A DNA stretch of 64,000 bases, from NCBI GenBank assembly GCA_947462335.1, contig OX381718.1, forward strand, positions 41,260,976 to 41,324,975, given 5' to 3'. The notes beneath the pieces are model-generated. The model saw only the letters and a program-made list of their open reading frames with translations. It searched no databases and had not been told where the DNA came from. Of this stretch, positions 10,992-21,900 are shown piece after piece. This DNA is from Harmothoe impar. Its lineage: Eukaryota; Annelida; Polychaeta; Phyllodocida; Polynoidae. How positions within the stretch are numbered: position 1 is the first letter of the stretch; every line of letters starts with the position of its first letter. Position numbers and translations under genes: made by a program.

Positions 10992-11790
10992 ACCGTGAGG
11001 AGATGGGAGTGGATGTGAGGGTAAGGTAGTGGACGTGAGGGTAAGGTAGTGGACGTGAGGGGAAGGTAGTGGACGTGAGGGAGGGGGGTTGGATGTGAGG
11101 GGAAGGTAGTGGATGTGAGAAAGTGGTAGTGAGTGGATGTGAGAGAAGGGTTGGATGTGAGGAAGGGGGGTTGGATGTGAGAGAAGGGGTTGGATGTGAG
11201 GGAGGGGGTTGGATGTGAGAGAAGGGGGGTGGTTGTGAGAGAAGGGGTTGGATGTGAGGGAGGGGGCTGGACGTGAGGGAGGGGGGTTGGATGTGAGAGA
11301 AGGGGTTGGATGTGAGGGAGGGGGCTGGACGTGAGGGAGGGGGGTTGGATGTGAGAGAAGGGGGGTGGATGTGAGAGAAGGGGTTGGATGTGAGGGAGGG
11401 GGTTGGATGTGAGGGAGCGGGTTGGACGTGAGAGAAGGGGTTGGATGTGAGGGAGGGGGGTTGGATGTGAGGGAAGGGGTTGGATGTGAGGGAGGGGGTT
11501 GGATGTGAGAGAAGGGGGTGGATGTGAGAGAAGGGGTTGGATGTGAGGGAGGGGGTTGGATGTGAGGGAGGGGGTTGGACGTGAGGGAGGGGTTGGACGT
11601 GAGGGAGGGGTTGGACGTGAGGAGTTGGGAGTGGACATGAGGAGAAGGTAGTGGACGTGAGGGGAAGGTAGTGGACGTGAGGGGAAGGTAGTGGACGTGA
11701 GGGGAAGGTAGTGGACGTGAGGAAGTTGTACTGGACGTGAGAGAAGTGGATGTAGAATGATTTGTTAGAGACAGTGAAATGGACGTATGA
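10992..11790. repeat. Minisatellite, inverted arm
   Basis: About 40 copies of a 19-22 bp unit of type 'ggatgtgagggagggggtt', the reverse complement of the unit in the preceding array. The switch in orientation is abrupt, at 'ccaaccgtgaggagatgg' near 10992. Long Pro/Ser/His-rich open frames through both arms are products of the repeat, not evidence for protein. Confidence 0.93.
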
Positions 11791-11989
11791 CAGGGGTTGG
11801 ACGTATGACAGAGTTGTGGACGTATGACAGGGGTTGGATGTATGGTAGGTTGTGGCCTATGGACAGGGGGCCTATGGCCAGGGTGCCAAAAGACCGGGGG
11901 CCTAAGATCCGGAGGGCCTGAAGGCAGGGGGCCGGTAGTCAGGGTGCCTAAAGGCAGGGTGCCTAAAATCCAAGTGCCTAAAGTCCGTG

Positions 11990-13049
11990 TACCGTTTCTA
12001 ACACCCCCCATACTCCCTGACTCAACTCCCCTACTCCCACTGTTGGGAATCAGGTTCTCCATACCTACCACCTTGTTAAATATGTCATGGTCCCCATAAC
12101 AAAAAGAGGACATCCCCCACCTCTCTGCCCTCTCCCTCATGAGCAAATCATAGGCTACCAGAGCTCTACCCTTGTACACCCCCAACTTATCCATCAGAAA
12201 GCGTACATGTTTGGAATAAAATCCCACATCCTCCACTTTACAAGCTATCATACTGTCCAGAAGACTCATGTTTGCAGATAATACATCACATATGTTATCT
12301 TTGCTGTTGTCACCAAATAAATGTGGTTCTATATCAAATGTCACCAACTTACGCTTCTGCTGTTTGTCGCTGCACAAGATGAACTGAGGTTCCGAGAAGG
12401 TGCCTCCTCCAGCACCCAACATGACAGTCTGTGATGGCCGCCCCTGTACCATGCCACCTGGAAGGAAGCGCTCCCCCAGGTTTAGCGGTGCCGGCTTGAT
12501 CCTTGACGGTCCCTGGCCACCTTTTAGCTCCTCCGCTTTTCTCTGCATAGCCTCCATGTTCCTCCTCCATGCTGACAAGTTACGGGCCCCGACACGCTCC
12601 TCCTCCTCACTAGCTCCGTCCTCCTCCTCCTCCACCTCATCGTCACTGTCCCCACCGTCACCTTCACCTTCCTCCTGCTCGACCTTGGCCGCCATCTTGG
12701 ACGCCTTCTTCTGACGAGCACTGTTACCTTTGCCAGCTTTTGTATCAGCCAAACCACTCATCAAAGCCGTAAGCACCGACATTTGGTCCTGCATCACTTT
12801 TCTAGACGCCTTCATCTCACTGACCATGGCTAGTATAGCTTTATCTGACACATGGGACTCAGTGGGCACCGTGCCCATATACGAATTGTTGTCCTCCTCC
12901 ATTCTCTGAGTGTCCAAGTATAGTTTCCAATCCGTCCCCTTGCATTGCAGCATAGACTGTTTAGCTGCTTCCACATACATGCACGGCTTCCCTCCTTTGG
13001 GTACATGTAGACACCCACACTCCCCACAGTTCTGTAAATTCTTCGGCAT
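11990..13049 (-). CDS. Gag N-terminal part of YR-1
   Basis: From the ATG at 13049 ('MPKNLQNCGECGCLHVPKGG') the frame gives about 350 residues before running into repeat-derived sequence. It has a short N-terminal Cys-rich motif (CGECGC), a lysine-rich segment, a very acidic tract around 'DDEVEEEEDGASEEEERVG', and a hydrophobic-patterned C-terminal part ending near 'VVGMENLIPNSG'. Its place between A1 and the RT frame identifies it as Gag, the structural protein. The frame itself stays open to 10983 through the array, so the true C terminus cannot be set. Confidence 0.7.
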
Positions 13050-13114
13050 TATGGCTAACTGCCACACCACCGGTAGTCCACCTACTCCACTAGTACTTCT
13101 TACTAACCACCTTC

Positions 13115-13283
13115 TTGGTCGGCGCTCGTCTTAGTTATGAGCGGGAAGCCGAATACAAAGACCCTGGTACTGCTATATGACAGCAGGGGGCGACACTGTC
13201 TCTATCAATCAACCCCAGGGGGCTCTGGTGTCTCGTACAGTCTTGGTATTTATCCCCGTATAAGGTGGGGCCTTATACCATCA
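13115..13283 (-). repeat. YR-1 split direct repeat A1 (element 5' end)
   Basis: 169 bp, identical to A2 (6023-6191). In the element's orientation this is the 5' terminal repeat and must hold the promoter. The Gag ATG at 13049 lies 66 bases inside its inner edge. Confidence 0.92.
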
Positions 13284-13382
13284 GTATAATGTAGTCTGAA
13301 GCCTGAGCCTTCATTTCATGTATTCAGACAATGCCGGATATGAAGATTTAGAGCAGGGTAGACAATGCCATTTACCGCTCCT

Positions 13383-13730
13383 TTTACCGCTCCCATCTCC
13401 ACCCATCTCCACCCATCTCCACCCATCTCCACCCATCTCCACCCATCTCCACCCATCTCCACTCATCTCCACCCATCTCCACCCATCTCCACCCATCTCC
13501 ACCCATCTCCACCCATCTCCACCCATCTCCACCCATCTCCACCCATCTCCACCCATCTACACCCATCTACACCCATCTCCACTCATCTACACCCATCTAC
13601 ACCCATCTACACCCATCTACACCCATCTACACCCATCTACACCCATCTCCACTCATCTACACCCATCTACACCCATCTCCACCCATCTCCACCCATCTCC
13701 CCACATCTCCACACATCTCCACACATCTGC
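13383..13730. repeat. 10-bp minisatellite (acccatctcc)n
   Basis: About 35 copies of a 10-bp unit in strict register. The first half is nearly all 'acccatctcc'; the second half is mostly 'acccatctac', so the variant expanded locally. Open frames on both strands (Ser/Pro/His on plus, Gly/Asp/Trp on minus) are artefacts. Confidence 0.95.
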
Positions 13731-14284
13731 AATTGACCTGTGTATGCCTGTTGCGAATCAGTTGGAGCAAGGCGGGGACAGTCGGGAGTTTAAAGCAGTG
13801 TTTGCCTGCCTGGTCTCTGTGCTATGTTGCCCCCATGCCATGCTGTGGGCCAGTCCTTTAGTAATCTTGGTGCAATGCAGAGGGGGAACTTTGCTTGAAC
13901 TTGAAGTTGAAGGGAGTGTATCATTAGTTATAAATCTATTTGCAAATTCTGGATATTCGTAATAATGCCTGATAACAAATATGTGACCTTTAAATGAATT
14001 TAAATACAATGTATTCTCACCAGAATACGATGCTCAAAGGAGGACCCAGAATGTGCTTGGAGATGTAGGTTCACGCCTTTGATTAAAAGGAATGGCATTG
14101 CCGAAGGAATTATGAGAATACCCCCAGTAGAAGTGGAGCTATGGTCTAAAATGTGATTTTTTAGGTACATGCACCTATTGGATCATAATTCTGATCCTTA
14201 GTAAGTCAACCCGGTATGCGATACCATTGCTATCTATGCGATTACATTGGTACCTATTGGGTTATATTGGTACACAATAAACAA

Positions 14285-14440
14285 GTTGGCTTTCCATTCT
14301 GCCGATCTCTGTTCTGCCAATCTCCTTTCTGCTGATCTCCGTTCTGCCTATCTTCATTCTGCCGTTCTCCGTTCTGCTGATCTCCCTTCTGCCGATTCTG
14401 TTCTGCAGATCTCCGTTCTGCCAATCTCCGTTATGCCGTT
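14285..14440. repeat. 15-bp minisatellite (ttctgccgatctccg)n
   Basis: About ten degenerate copies of a 15-16 bp unit. Because the unit is a multiple of three in places, one frame spells Ser-Ala-Asp-Leu repeats that imitate a pentapeptide-repeat protein. Confidence 0.85.
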
Positions 14441-14587
14441 ATGATAAACTAACATAATTATAACCTCCGTATATTTTGGGGGAAATTCTCAAAATGTCTT
14501 AAAGATAAGTTATACATGTACTTGAATATGCTCAGTAAATGCCATAAAACACACGAAGTGGCCAAGTGTTTTGTAAAAGGTTTTGTA

Positions 14588-14726
14588 TCAGTTAACCTAC
14601 ACCTGTACAGGGTTATGCCATATAACCACTGCCCCACAAGGTTCTAGACAAGGCGTGATAACACAGAGCCGATGACGAGTGGGCAGTGGTTATGTGGCAA
14701 ACTCTGTACAGGTGTAGGTTAACTGA
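14588..14726. mobile_element. Short foldback element (139 bp)
   Basis: Arms of about 45 bp are nearly perfect inverted repeats: 'tcagttaacctacacctgta' on the left pairs with 'tacaggtgtaggttaactga' on the right, continuing through 'ataaccactgccc'/'gggcagtggttat'. The loop is about 45 bp. It is non-coding and MITE-like. Confidence 0.85.
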
Positions 14727-17083
14727 CTTACCTAAGGGTATGTGAAATAACCAAGGTGTGAAGCTTTTGTCTTAGCCGTCCACCGTGCGTTAAACAATAG
14801 AAAAATACTATATATTAATCTCTTAGACTTCAAATATTTATTAGATTTGTTTACACATGGTAAGTATTTACATTTTCATATTTAAAACTTTCACCTAGAA
14901 TGCAACCGGAATGGTAAGCCGCGTTTACAACACTATGAACTTACTGTGGTACCATGACATCATAAAACTGACATATTATACAAATAAATAAAAGTCCACT
15001 TGGAAGACAAGAACGATATTTCACCATTATTATGTCTTTTGAAACAAGAAAATATAGATTTCCAGTAAGTACATGCATAGATCTATACATAGATGCAACC
15101 ACAAACCAGATTTGCCCGCGTATAACCCGCATCCCCCACTCTGGACAATCCTATGACCCGCTCTGGGGTCGCAATTTTGGAGGATTTTGCATTGCAGTAT
15201 ACATATAGCAACCTTTGTATAACCTACACCCAAATTAAAACCGCGTTTGGTCCACGTACAACCCGTGGCTAGTACACAGGAAATTACGAGTGCATGGCCG
15301 AAGTCATTATATTGATACATCCTTTGTAGCACAGGTTGTCCAATAATTCACCTTTTTGAGAACACAGAAATATTGTGTAAATATTTCATCTAGAACTGTC
15401 TAGTTATCCAGTTTAAAAAGTATACACATTGTAAGTCTATGATATTAAATGAAATTCAGATTCAGATTGTGCTCAAGGTGCTACCAAAAATCTTTATACA
15501 CTAAAGTATGACGATAGTCGCTGATAGTAACCCCAATGAAAATACCCCTTTTCAAGCAGATATTACAGTTGTAGTGACATCGAAATATGTTGTTATTATC
15601 AAGAAAGCGATACCAAAATAGTGATAATCGAAATCGAAATAAATTGGACACCAATAAAATGCTACCTTAACCTTAGCAAACCTTTGCATTGGACTAACCA
15701 ACCCCTAAAGAAATGTTTCTGATGCCAGCAGTGTTAAACTCATCAGACCCAATTTCTAAAAACAATGGGGGACAGTGATTTTTTTTCTTGCGGGCACGCA
15801 AACATTTTGTTGCCCTCCCCCCCCCCCATCCCCAATAAAGGTGGCTAGTCCCCATGACAAAAACGTCTACGGCACAGCTCCTTGCATAGAAATACATGTA
15901 GTTCCTCCACTACACACCAGGAGTTATTCTCATCTGTCTCAAATTTGACATCTACTTGTATGCACAAAATCAGGCTACAACCTTTTTATGGCTTCACTAT
16001 GACCTCCCTATCCCAACCCCAGCAAGGTTAAGATGTATTTCAGCCTACCCCTTATAGCTTAATTAAGTAGCATTTGGGCTTTTCCATGAAAAGCGGCAGC
16101 TATTTTCCAGTCTCCCTTTTATGGCTAACATTTGTTTAGCTTCCTCCTACAAAGAGTCCCCGAGTTGGGCCAAATTTAGAATTTGGGAACAAATTGAAGA
16201 CTGCTTAGAGATTGGGTAAAAGACTCGTTTGTGACCCAGCATTGGACTGGTTAAGCGGACGGATAATTATAATAGTTCGTGCTTCTGAAGTAATATCATG
16301 AAAAAATGAAAACAGCTTTCCACTATTTTTCAATGATCTAAATATATTACAACAAAATGCTATATAATGCAGTTTGCGAATGTATCAATATGACAAAGTT
16401 CTGCATAACCTTACCTAGTTATTTCTGAATGACAGCGTTGTTGTAATAATAATATTTTTCCACCGAAATTCAGCAACAATTGGTGTTGACACTTCTCATT
16501 TGAACATGGCGGCCTGAATCAATGCTGAGGGTTGTTGTGGAGCTCTTCGGGAAAGTCTACCTCCAGTAGCATGTGTCAGCAATGCCCGTTGATGTATTTA
16601 GATACATTTTAGTAAAAATATAAGGGCATGACTGTATTCTACAGCCCTTCTTTTACCAATGTGACACCATAGCTCATATACATTTGGGCCTGAATATATC
16701 GTAGGGCTCTGACAATGTGGTAGGGAGAAGATATCTTTAATACTCCCTGCAGTTTCCAGATTTGTTTGGGTCTAATAGTATATAAAGTATTCACTACATG
16801 TCATGCAATGTAATGTCCACCTGGTGGAATATTGTTGGGCATGCACAGGTAACTCTAAACAATGGTGCTGGATATAAACACTAAGAAAACGTGTGCATTC
16901 AACCCAGGAATCGACCTCCTGCTAAATATAAGCAGTGATATGCATTTATCCAGCATAGCAGCTGGCTTAAGCAATATTCGTGGATGAGGTAGGCATACAC
17001 AGGGAACCCCAGAAGTGAGCAGGACACTAGCTGCACAGCATTATAGGGTGAGGTCGTTAGGCAAGTCAGTTCTGACTGTACAA

Positions 17084-17660
17084 TATGACCGGCTGACGTC
17101 TATGATCAGCTAACATCTATGATCGGCTAACATCTATGACCGGCTAACACCTATGACTGGCTGACGTCTATGACTGGCTGACGTCTATGACCGGCTGACA
17201 TCTATGACCGGCTGACATATATGACCAGGTGAACACATGTGTCACATGCTCCATTAGTACCATGTTTTCTCACCAGGTGGCAGTATAGTAGCGCGCTGAG
17301 TAGATGTGGGTGGGTGTCACTCCTGTCCCATAAATAACATTATGGAGTGAGTTAAGTGACCCGGTTATAGATAGTAGCCAGTCATAGACGTCATGGATCC
17401 CTGTACGAGGGGTCTATGGCATTTAGACACCGACCTTTGGGAGGCTGTCTAAATGACATAGTCCCCGAGTTAATAGGATCTATCACACTTAGAACCTGGT
17501 ATTTAATTGCTATTTCATTACCTTTTAATTAGCTATGGTCCATGGGATATAGACACCCTCAAATCCAGCCCTGCCATTGGTCGATTCAAAATACCAGGTT
17601 CTAAGCAGCCATAGACGCCAGCCTGTCATAGCGTTCTAACCTGTATCAATTCGGTGAGAC
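17084..17660. mobile_element. Element with inverted 17-bp subterminal arrays, copy 1
   Basis: 17084-17232 holds about nine tandem copies of a 17-bp unit 'ctatgaccggctgacat'. Reverse-complement units occur at 17375-17395 and 17605-17635 ('agccagtcatagacgt', 'agacgccagcctgtcatag'). The right edge 'atcaattcggtgagac' matches the right edge of the copy at 34268-34625. The left boundary is not resolved. Confidence 0.6.
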
Positions 17661-18508
17661 ACATTCAGTTCCAGAATCCAACCTGCATTTTTAAATAGAA
17701 AATTACTAATGATAAAGGACTGCAAAATACAGCATATATGATAGATCATCATTAAATGCGTGCTTGTTAACTATGATATTCTACCATTTCTTATTTCCTG
17801 AGATGAACCTTTGGGAATAATAACATTTAGAAAGCCTTGTCGAGAAGCCAACCCACTTTACTAATGCTGAAACACGGAAAGGAAATTATCCAAATAATTG
17901 GCTATTGAGCAGGCTTTTTATTTTACAGCAGACAACAATGCATTGAAATAAATGATAATAATGTAAAATGGTATATACAGATGTAGTTCTTTGGATGAAA
18001 ACTTTTTATGCCGCAAATTGAAAAGAAGCGATATCTTTGGCTGTTTCATGTAAACTGAATCTAAATCTTGATATTCATACATGTGACACACTTGGAACCT
18101 TGGAACATCAAAAGGATTATAATTAGACAGTTGTCTAATTTCTAAACAACAAATTTATATCAATCTCTATCCTAATTGAATTGATTATATTACAAAATAG
18201 TTCAACAAACAACGCTGACTGTAACATGTATATAATTATCATTCTGCATTGGTAATGCTTAAAATTAGGTCCCTCACAAAGTCACAAAAATAAAACTCTT
18301 TTTACACATTTTTCGTTGACATGGCTTAATTCATAAATGGTAAAAAAAAAATTGAGAGATCACTCTGCAGTTGACGTCTCCAGTCCATATTTATTTATGG
18401 AAGACATTGTAACTTTTAGATATATCTTTAAGATAGCGGCCTGGACCTCAAAGCGGCATTGCTGAGCTCAATGGCAGTATGTTATTTGAAACATAAAACC
18501 TGTAAACC

Positions 18509-18514
18509 TTTATT
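18509..18514 (-). promoter_or_regulatory. Candidate polyadenylation signal of the zinc transporter
   Basis: AATAAA on the minus strand, about 300 bases downstream of the stop codon. The intervening 3' UTR would contain an F1 MITE copy. AT-rich DNA gives this hexamer by chance often, so support is weak. Confidence 0.35.
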
Positions 18515-18587
18515 AAAAAAACTTTAAAATCATATTTCATATGATAACAGCCATTTTGATGAAAACACATTCTGACCAGAATAGTAC

Positions 18588-18795
18588 TTTTATAATGCTT
18601 TAGCCTTTTCGGTCAGAACACATGAATGCATCCCAGGCGAGTTACTCACCAGAGCTGCATTCATGCATCACGATGACCCTTCAGGAGTGTATCAACGCCA
18701 TAATAGGGTTTGACATGATGCTTGAACGCATTCATGCATCCTGACAACAGAGACCATAATTATATTAAAGCACTATGCAGCCCTTATAGGGTTGA
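18588..18795. mobile_element. Foldback MITE F1, copy beside zinc transporter stop codon
   Basis: Contains the F1 core ('aggcgagttactcacc' flanked by 'catgaatgcatc' and 'gctgcattcatgcatc') and a good right terminus 'ttaaagcactatgcagccctta'. The left end is diverged. The right end lies only about a dozen bases from the zinc transporter stop codon, so most of its 3' UTR is MITE DNA. Confidence 0.75.
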
Positions 18796-18807
18796 ATATC
18801 TGCTAGT

Positions 18808-18953
18808 TTAGTCCTGTGGGTCTTGACATTGTGTGCAGTCGTTCATATCGTCTGTGAAAGGTTCTATCTGTATGGTGCACTCGTGGACGCCAAACTTATC
18901 GTTCATCACCCGGCCCGCCTCCAATCGTACCTGTTGGGCATCTACTGTGTCAT
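18808..18953 (-). CDS. SLC30A2-like: ZnT exon 8 (last coding exon)
   Basis: 146 bases, entered in phase 1 after 'tttaccag'. It encodes the second half of the cytosolic C-terminal domain ('[20 protein letters not shown]') and ends '[11 protein letters not shown]' then TAA. The Cys pair near the end is typical of this ZnT group. Confidence 0.93.
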
Positions 18954-21900
18954 CTGGTAAAGAGAAAAAAATAATTAGGAATTAGGATTCAGGCAAGCCT
19001 AATCAGGCATAATTGAGCTTAATGCATTATGAACCTAGGTGGTAGTGTTTTCTAACTAAAACCCCTCTATTCTCTAAACTCTGTATTACACTTTGTGTTC
19101 AAACGATCACCCCCCACTATATAGCGCGAAAAACGAAATGTTATTGATTTAAACATAATTTTTTAAGGCAAAAATGAGTGAAGATTTGCAAAATAAAACA
19201 TTCCTGTATTCAATTGATAAATCCCTAATCTTTTTCCTAAAAATTTTTTTTTTAACGATAGGGGGGTATTAGAATTTCTGTATATAAATCATAATATTTC
19301 GCATTGTTGCCGCGGCAGTTATCCAACATACCTGTTGTAACTTTATAAATACTGTATCTTTATGCTGGGTAATTATATGGACAGCTCACAACAACTGCTT
19401 GCAGATGGGCTGTCCAGGTACTTTATTGGTCAACGCTGTAAAATCTACTGTCACCTCCGGATATATCTAATGTAATTTCTTAGGGACCAATAAAGGTTCG
19501 AATTTTTTTTTTTTTTTAAAAGACACTTAAAACTTACAAATATTCTTACCTATAGCTAAGTGCACTGATATGGCAGTTTTGTTGAGTGTGAGGGACCAGA
19601 TGCGGAGGTTGTGGAGCTCCTTTACCCCCTGGACTTTACATAGCGCCTCCTTCACCGCACTAAACGACATGCCCCGCGGCGTCGCTAGAAAAATGAAATT
19701 AATGGTGTTCATTTATCATTCACTCTGTATGAACGTTGGTATTTAGGCAGTGAAAATATGCCTTAAAAACCATGAGAATACTTATTTCCACTAGATGCCA
19801 TTTAAAGCCGATTTTTAGTTCAAATTAATGGTTTTCATTTATCATTCACTCTGCATATGCTTTAAAGACCATGAGAATACTTATTTCCACTAGATGCCAT
19901 TTATAGCCGATTTTATTTAGTTAATTCTTTATTTTTTAAACCTCATGTAACTACTTCCACTTAGCATTCACTTCATGATAAACAAGTGTAACACGATAAA
20001 CAGTAATTACTTGCTGGACCATGCCGAGCGCAACGAATAACCCTTTTCAAACAAAAACTACATTAAATCTAGAATTAATAAAATGGAGGGACGCTTACCT
20101 TCCATAAGTACTAAAATTGTGTCTTTTAAAATGGCGAGAGTTGTGAATAGGACGAGCACTGAGAACAGGAAAGTGCAGATGGGGTCTGCTATCTTCCAGT
20201 CGGGCTGCAACAAGAGAACACCAGTGGGTGAGTGGTCATTACTAAACACTTAGGAGAAACGACAATCGTGCAGGAGTAAACTGAAAGGCAAACCATGACA
20301 AAAAGTATAGACTATCCCACGTAGTCTAAAAAAGCATATCTTGAGTAGCCTCACAGCTTTATTCCGCTCCAACTATAATTATATACTATGTAACATTTTA
20401 GAGCTAATATTGCAATCTTCAAGGTCTATTAGGGTAGATTCACCATAAGTCGACCCTTCCCGTCACACTTTTTCATGACCATTAGGAGAAGTGTGAATAT
20501 TATGTAGAATCATTATAATATCACATCTGGTGAATCAAACAAAAAAGAATGGTCCAGGGATTCAGTCAAACCATATTTGATAAACCCATAGAGAATATTA
20601 TGTATACATTTTTGGCCTTATATTAAAGAATTTTATTTAGCCTATTCTCACTTAATGTCGACCAGAACTTATTTAGAGAAAAACATATTTCTATCCAATT
20701 AAACAATAGGAAGCACTTTGAATTAGTATTCAGACCAATTAGAACTACTTTTTAGCAGAATCATGCTGGATCATTATTTGGCATTTAATAACGTATTTCT
20801 TGATGTTGGAACATTATATAAAGTAGGTGTATTATGTAGGATGCCTTGCAGAATCAGAATGAGTATTGGCTAATACCTTAAAGATCAAGGTTGTCTCATG
20901 GTGAAATCATGGTCGACTTATGGTGAAATTAGTGAGTTTAGATGAGTAACTGCTCAGATGTATGCAAATAAATATTCTCATAAAAACTCTCTTGGTTCAT
21001 GTTCATTATAGTCTTCATTCATTTAACTCATTATAGAATGGGTTCAATGAGGCGCATTGCTTTGAACAAACCGGGAAAGACAGATATTGATAAAAAATTC
21101 CTGACTTCTCATATCTCAAAACAGGTCATACAGCCCCTTTAGGGCCTATATATATATGAGAATACATCGACATGTAAAACGTAGTGGTATAATATGAGGC
21201 AATAACACTTCAATTTGCATGCCAAAAACATCAAATCGCCAGTTTACCGTCGAAAATATATCATTATGGATACAAGAGACAGGAATAAGGCTACATATAT
21301 ATATATACTCTCCAATTTCTATTTTATGAGGGGAAACGGAATGGACATAATTTCTATTGTATTTGTTATGGTGTGATTCACTAGGAGAGAGCTAGACCCA
21401 TGGTATGATGGCTGGCTTAGCACTGTGATAAATACAGGTGCGTGAATGCATCCACTGATTGCTCTATGTACTATCTAAGGAGTGACTCTAAAAATCTACA
21501 AGTACTGTAGATGTGGCCCCCTCTGGTAGAACAGCACAGGACTACATGTATTATATTTAAGACTCAAAGTGACACCAGCGCCCTCTGGACGGTAAGCACT
21601 AGGGTCAGTAGGTCTCATCCCCCTATCCAGGAACCCATAAACTTGAGGAAAAGTGTCTTACAATATACAAGTTAATGGTGGCACCCGTCTTTGATCATTT
21701 TGACTTTATATGGGATAGGGATAATGATAGGAGCGAATGAGGAATTATTGTTGCTATGAAACAAAGGCTCAGTTTAGGCTACAAGGTTAACTTGGATAAG
21801 AGTCTATTTTTGTGATACAATGTGATTTATAGTGATATCATGTACAATTCCATGTGTCAACTTGACATTATACCATCGGGAACAAAAATTTACTCACCCT

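Larger units (their letters stand above)
9890..12000. repeat. ~2.1 kb imperfect palindrome inside gag
   Basis: The minus strand of 9890-10030 and the plus strand of 11860-12000 carry the same GC-rich text ('gaccgggggcct', 'gccagggtg', 'gatccggagggcctg', 'gcagggggcc'), and the minisatellites between them are also mirror images. The centre lies near 10992. This is a long inverted repeat able to form a cruciform or hairpin, splitting the Gag coding sequence into two frames. Confidence 0.75.
5888..13283 (-). mobile_element. PAT/Ngaro-like tyrosine-recombinase retrotransposon (YR-1)
   Basis: A ~7.4 kb element read on the minus strand: A1 repeat, Gag, RT-RNase H, tyrosine recombinase, then B1-A2-B2. 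A1 and A2 (169 bp each) are identical by eye; B1 and B2 (106 bp each) differ at one seen position. This split-direct-repeat layout is diagnostic of PAT-like and Ngaro elements of the DIRS order, which integrate through a circular intermediate by tyrosine recombinase and make no target duplication. The A/B junctions share the dinucleotide CA, a plausible crossover overlap. Near-identity of repeats implies recent insertion, although the gag is disrupted by a minisatellite palindrome. Confidence 0.9.
13731..18480. other. Intergenic DNA with small repeats, no gene seen
   Basis: Apart from the repeats listed separately, this stretch is AT-rich and carries no frame with recognisable protein similarity, no splice-bounded exon that I can support and no tRNA-like fold that I could find. 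It ends near the presumed 3' end of the zinc transporter gene. Confidence 0.55.

Noticed and set aside
10964..11638. Ser/Pro/His repeat protein on the minus strand
   Set aside because: Pure minisatellite translation; unit length varies from 19 to 22 bases, so no reading frame is maintained as protein.
13318..13962. 214-codon frame over the (acccatctcc)n array
   Set aside because: Its content is almost entirely the 10-bp repeat; the flanking parts show no similarity or splice sites.
14247..14444. Pentapeptide-repeat protein (Ala-Asp-Leu-x-Ser type)
   Set aside because: The pattern comes from a degenerate 15-bp DNA minisatellite and lasts only ~10 units; no gene context.
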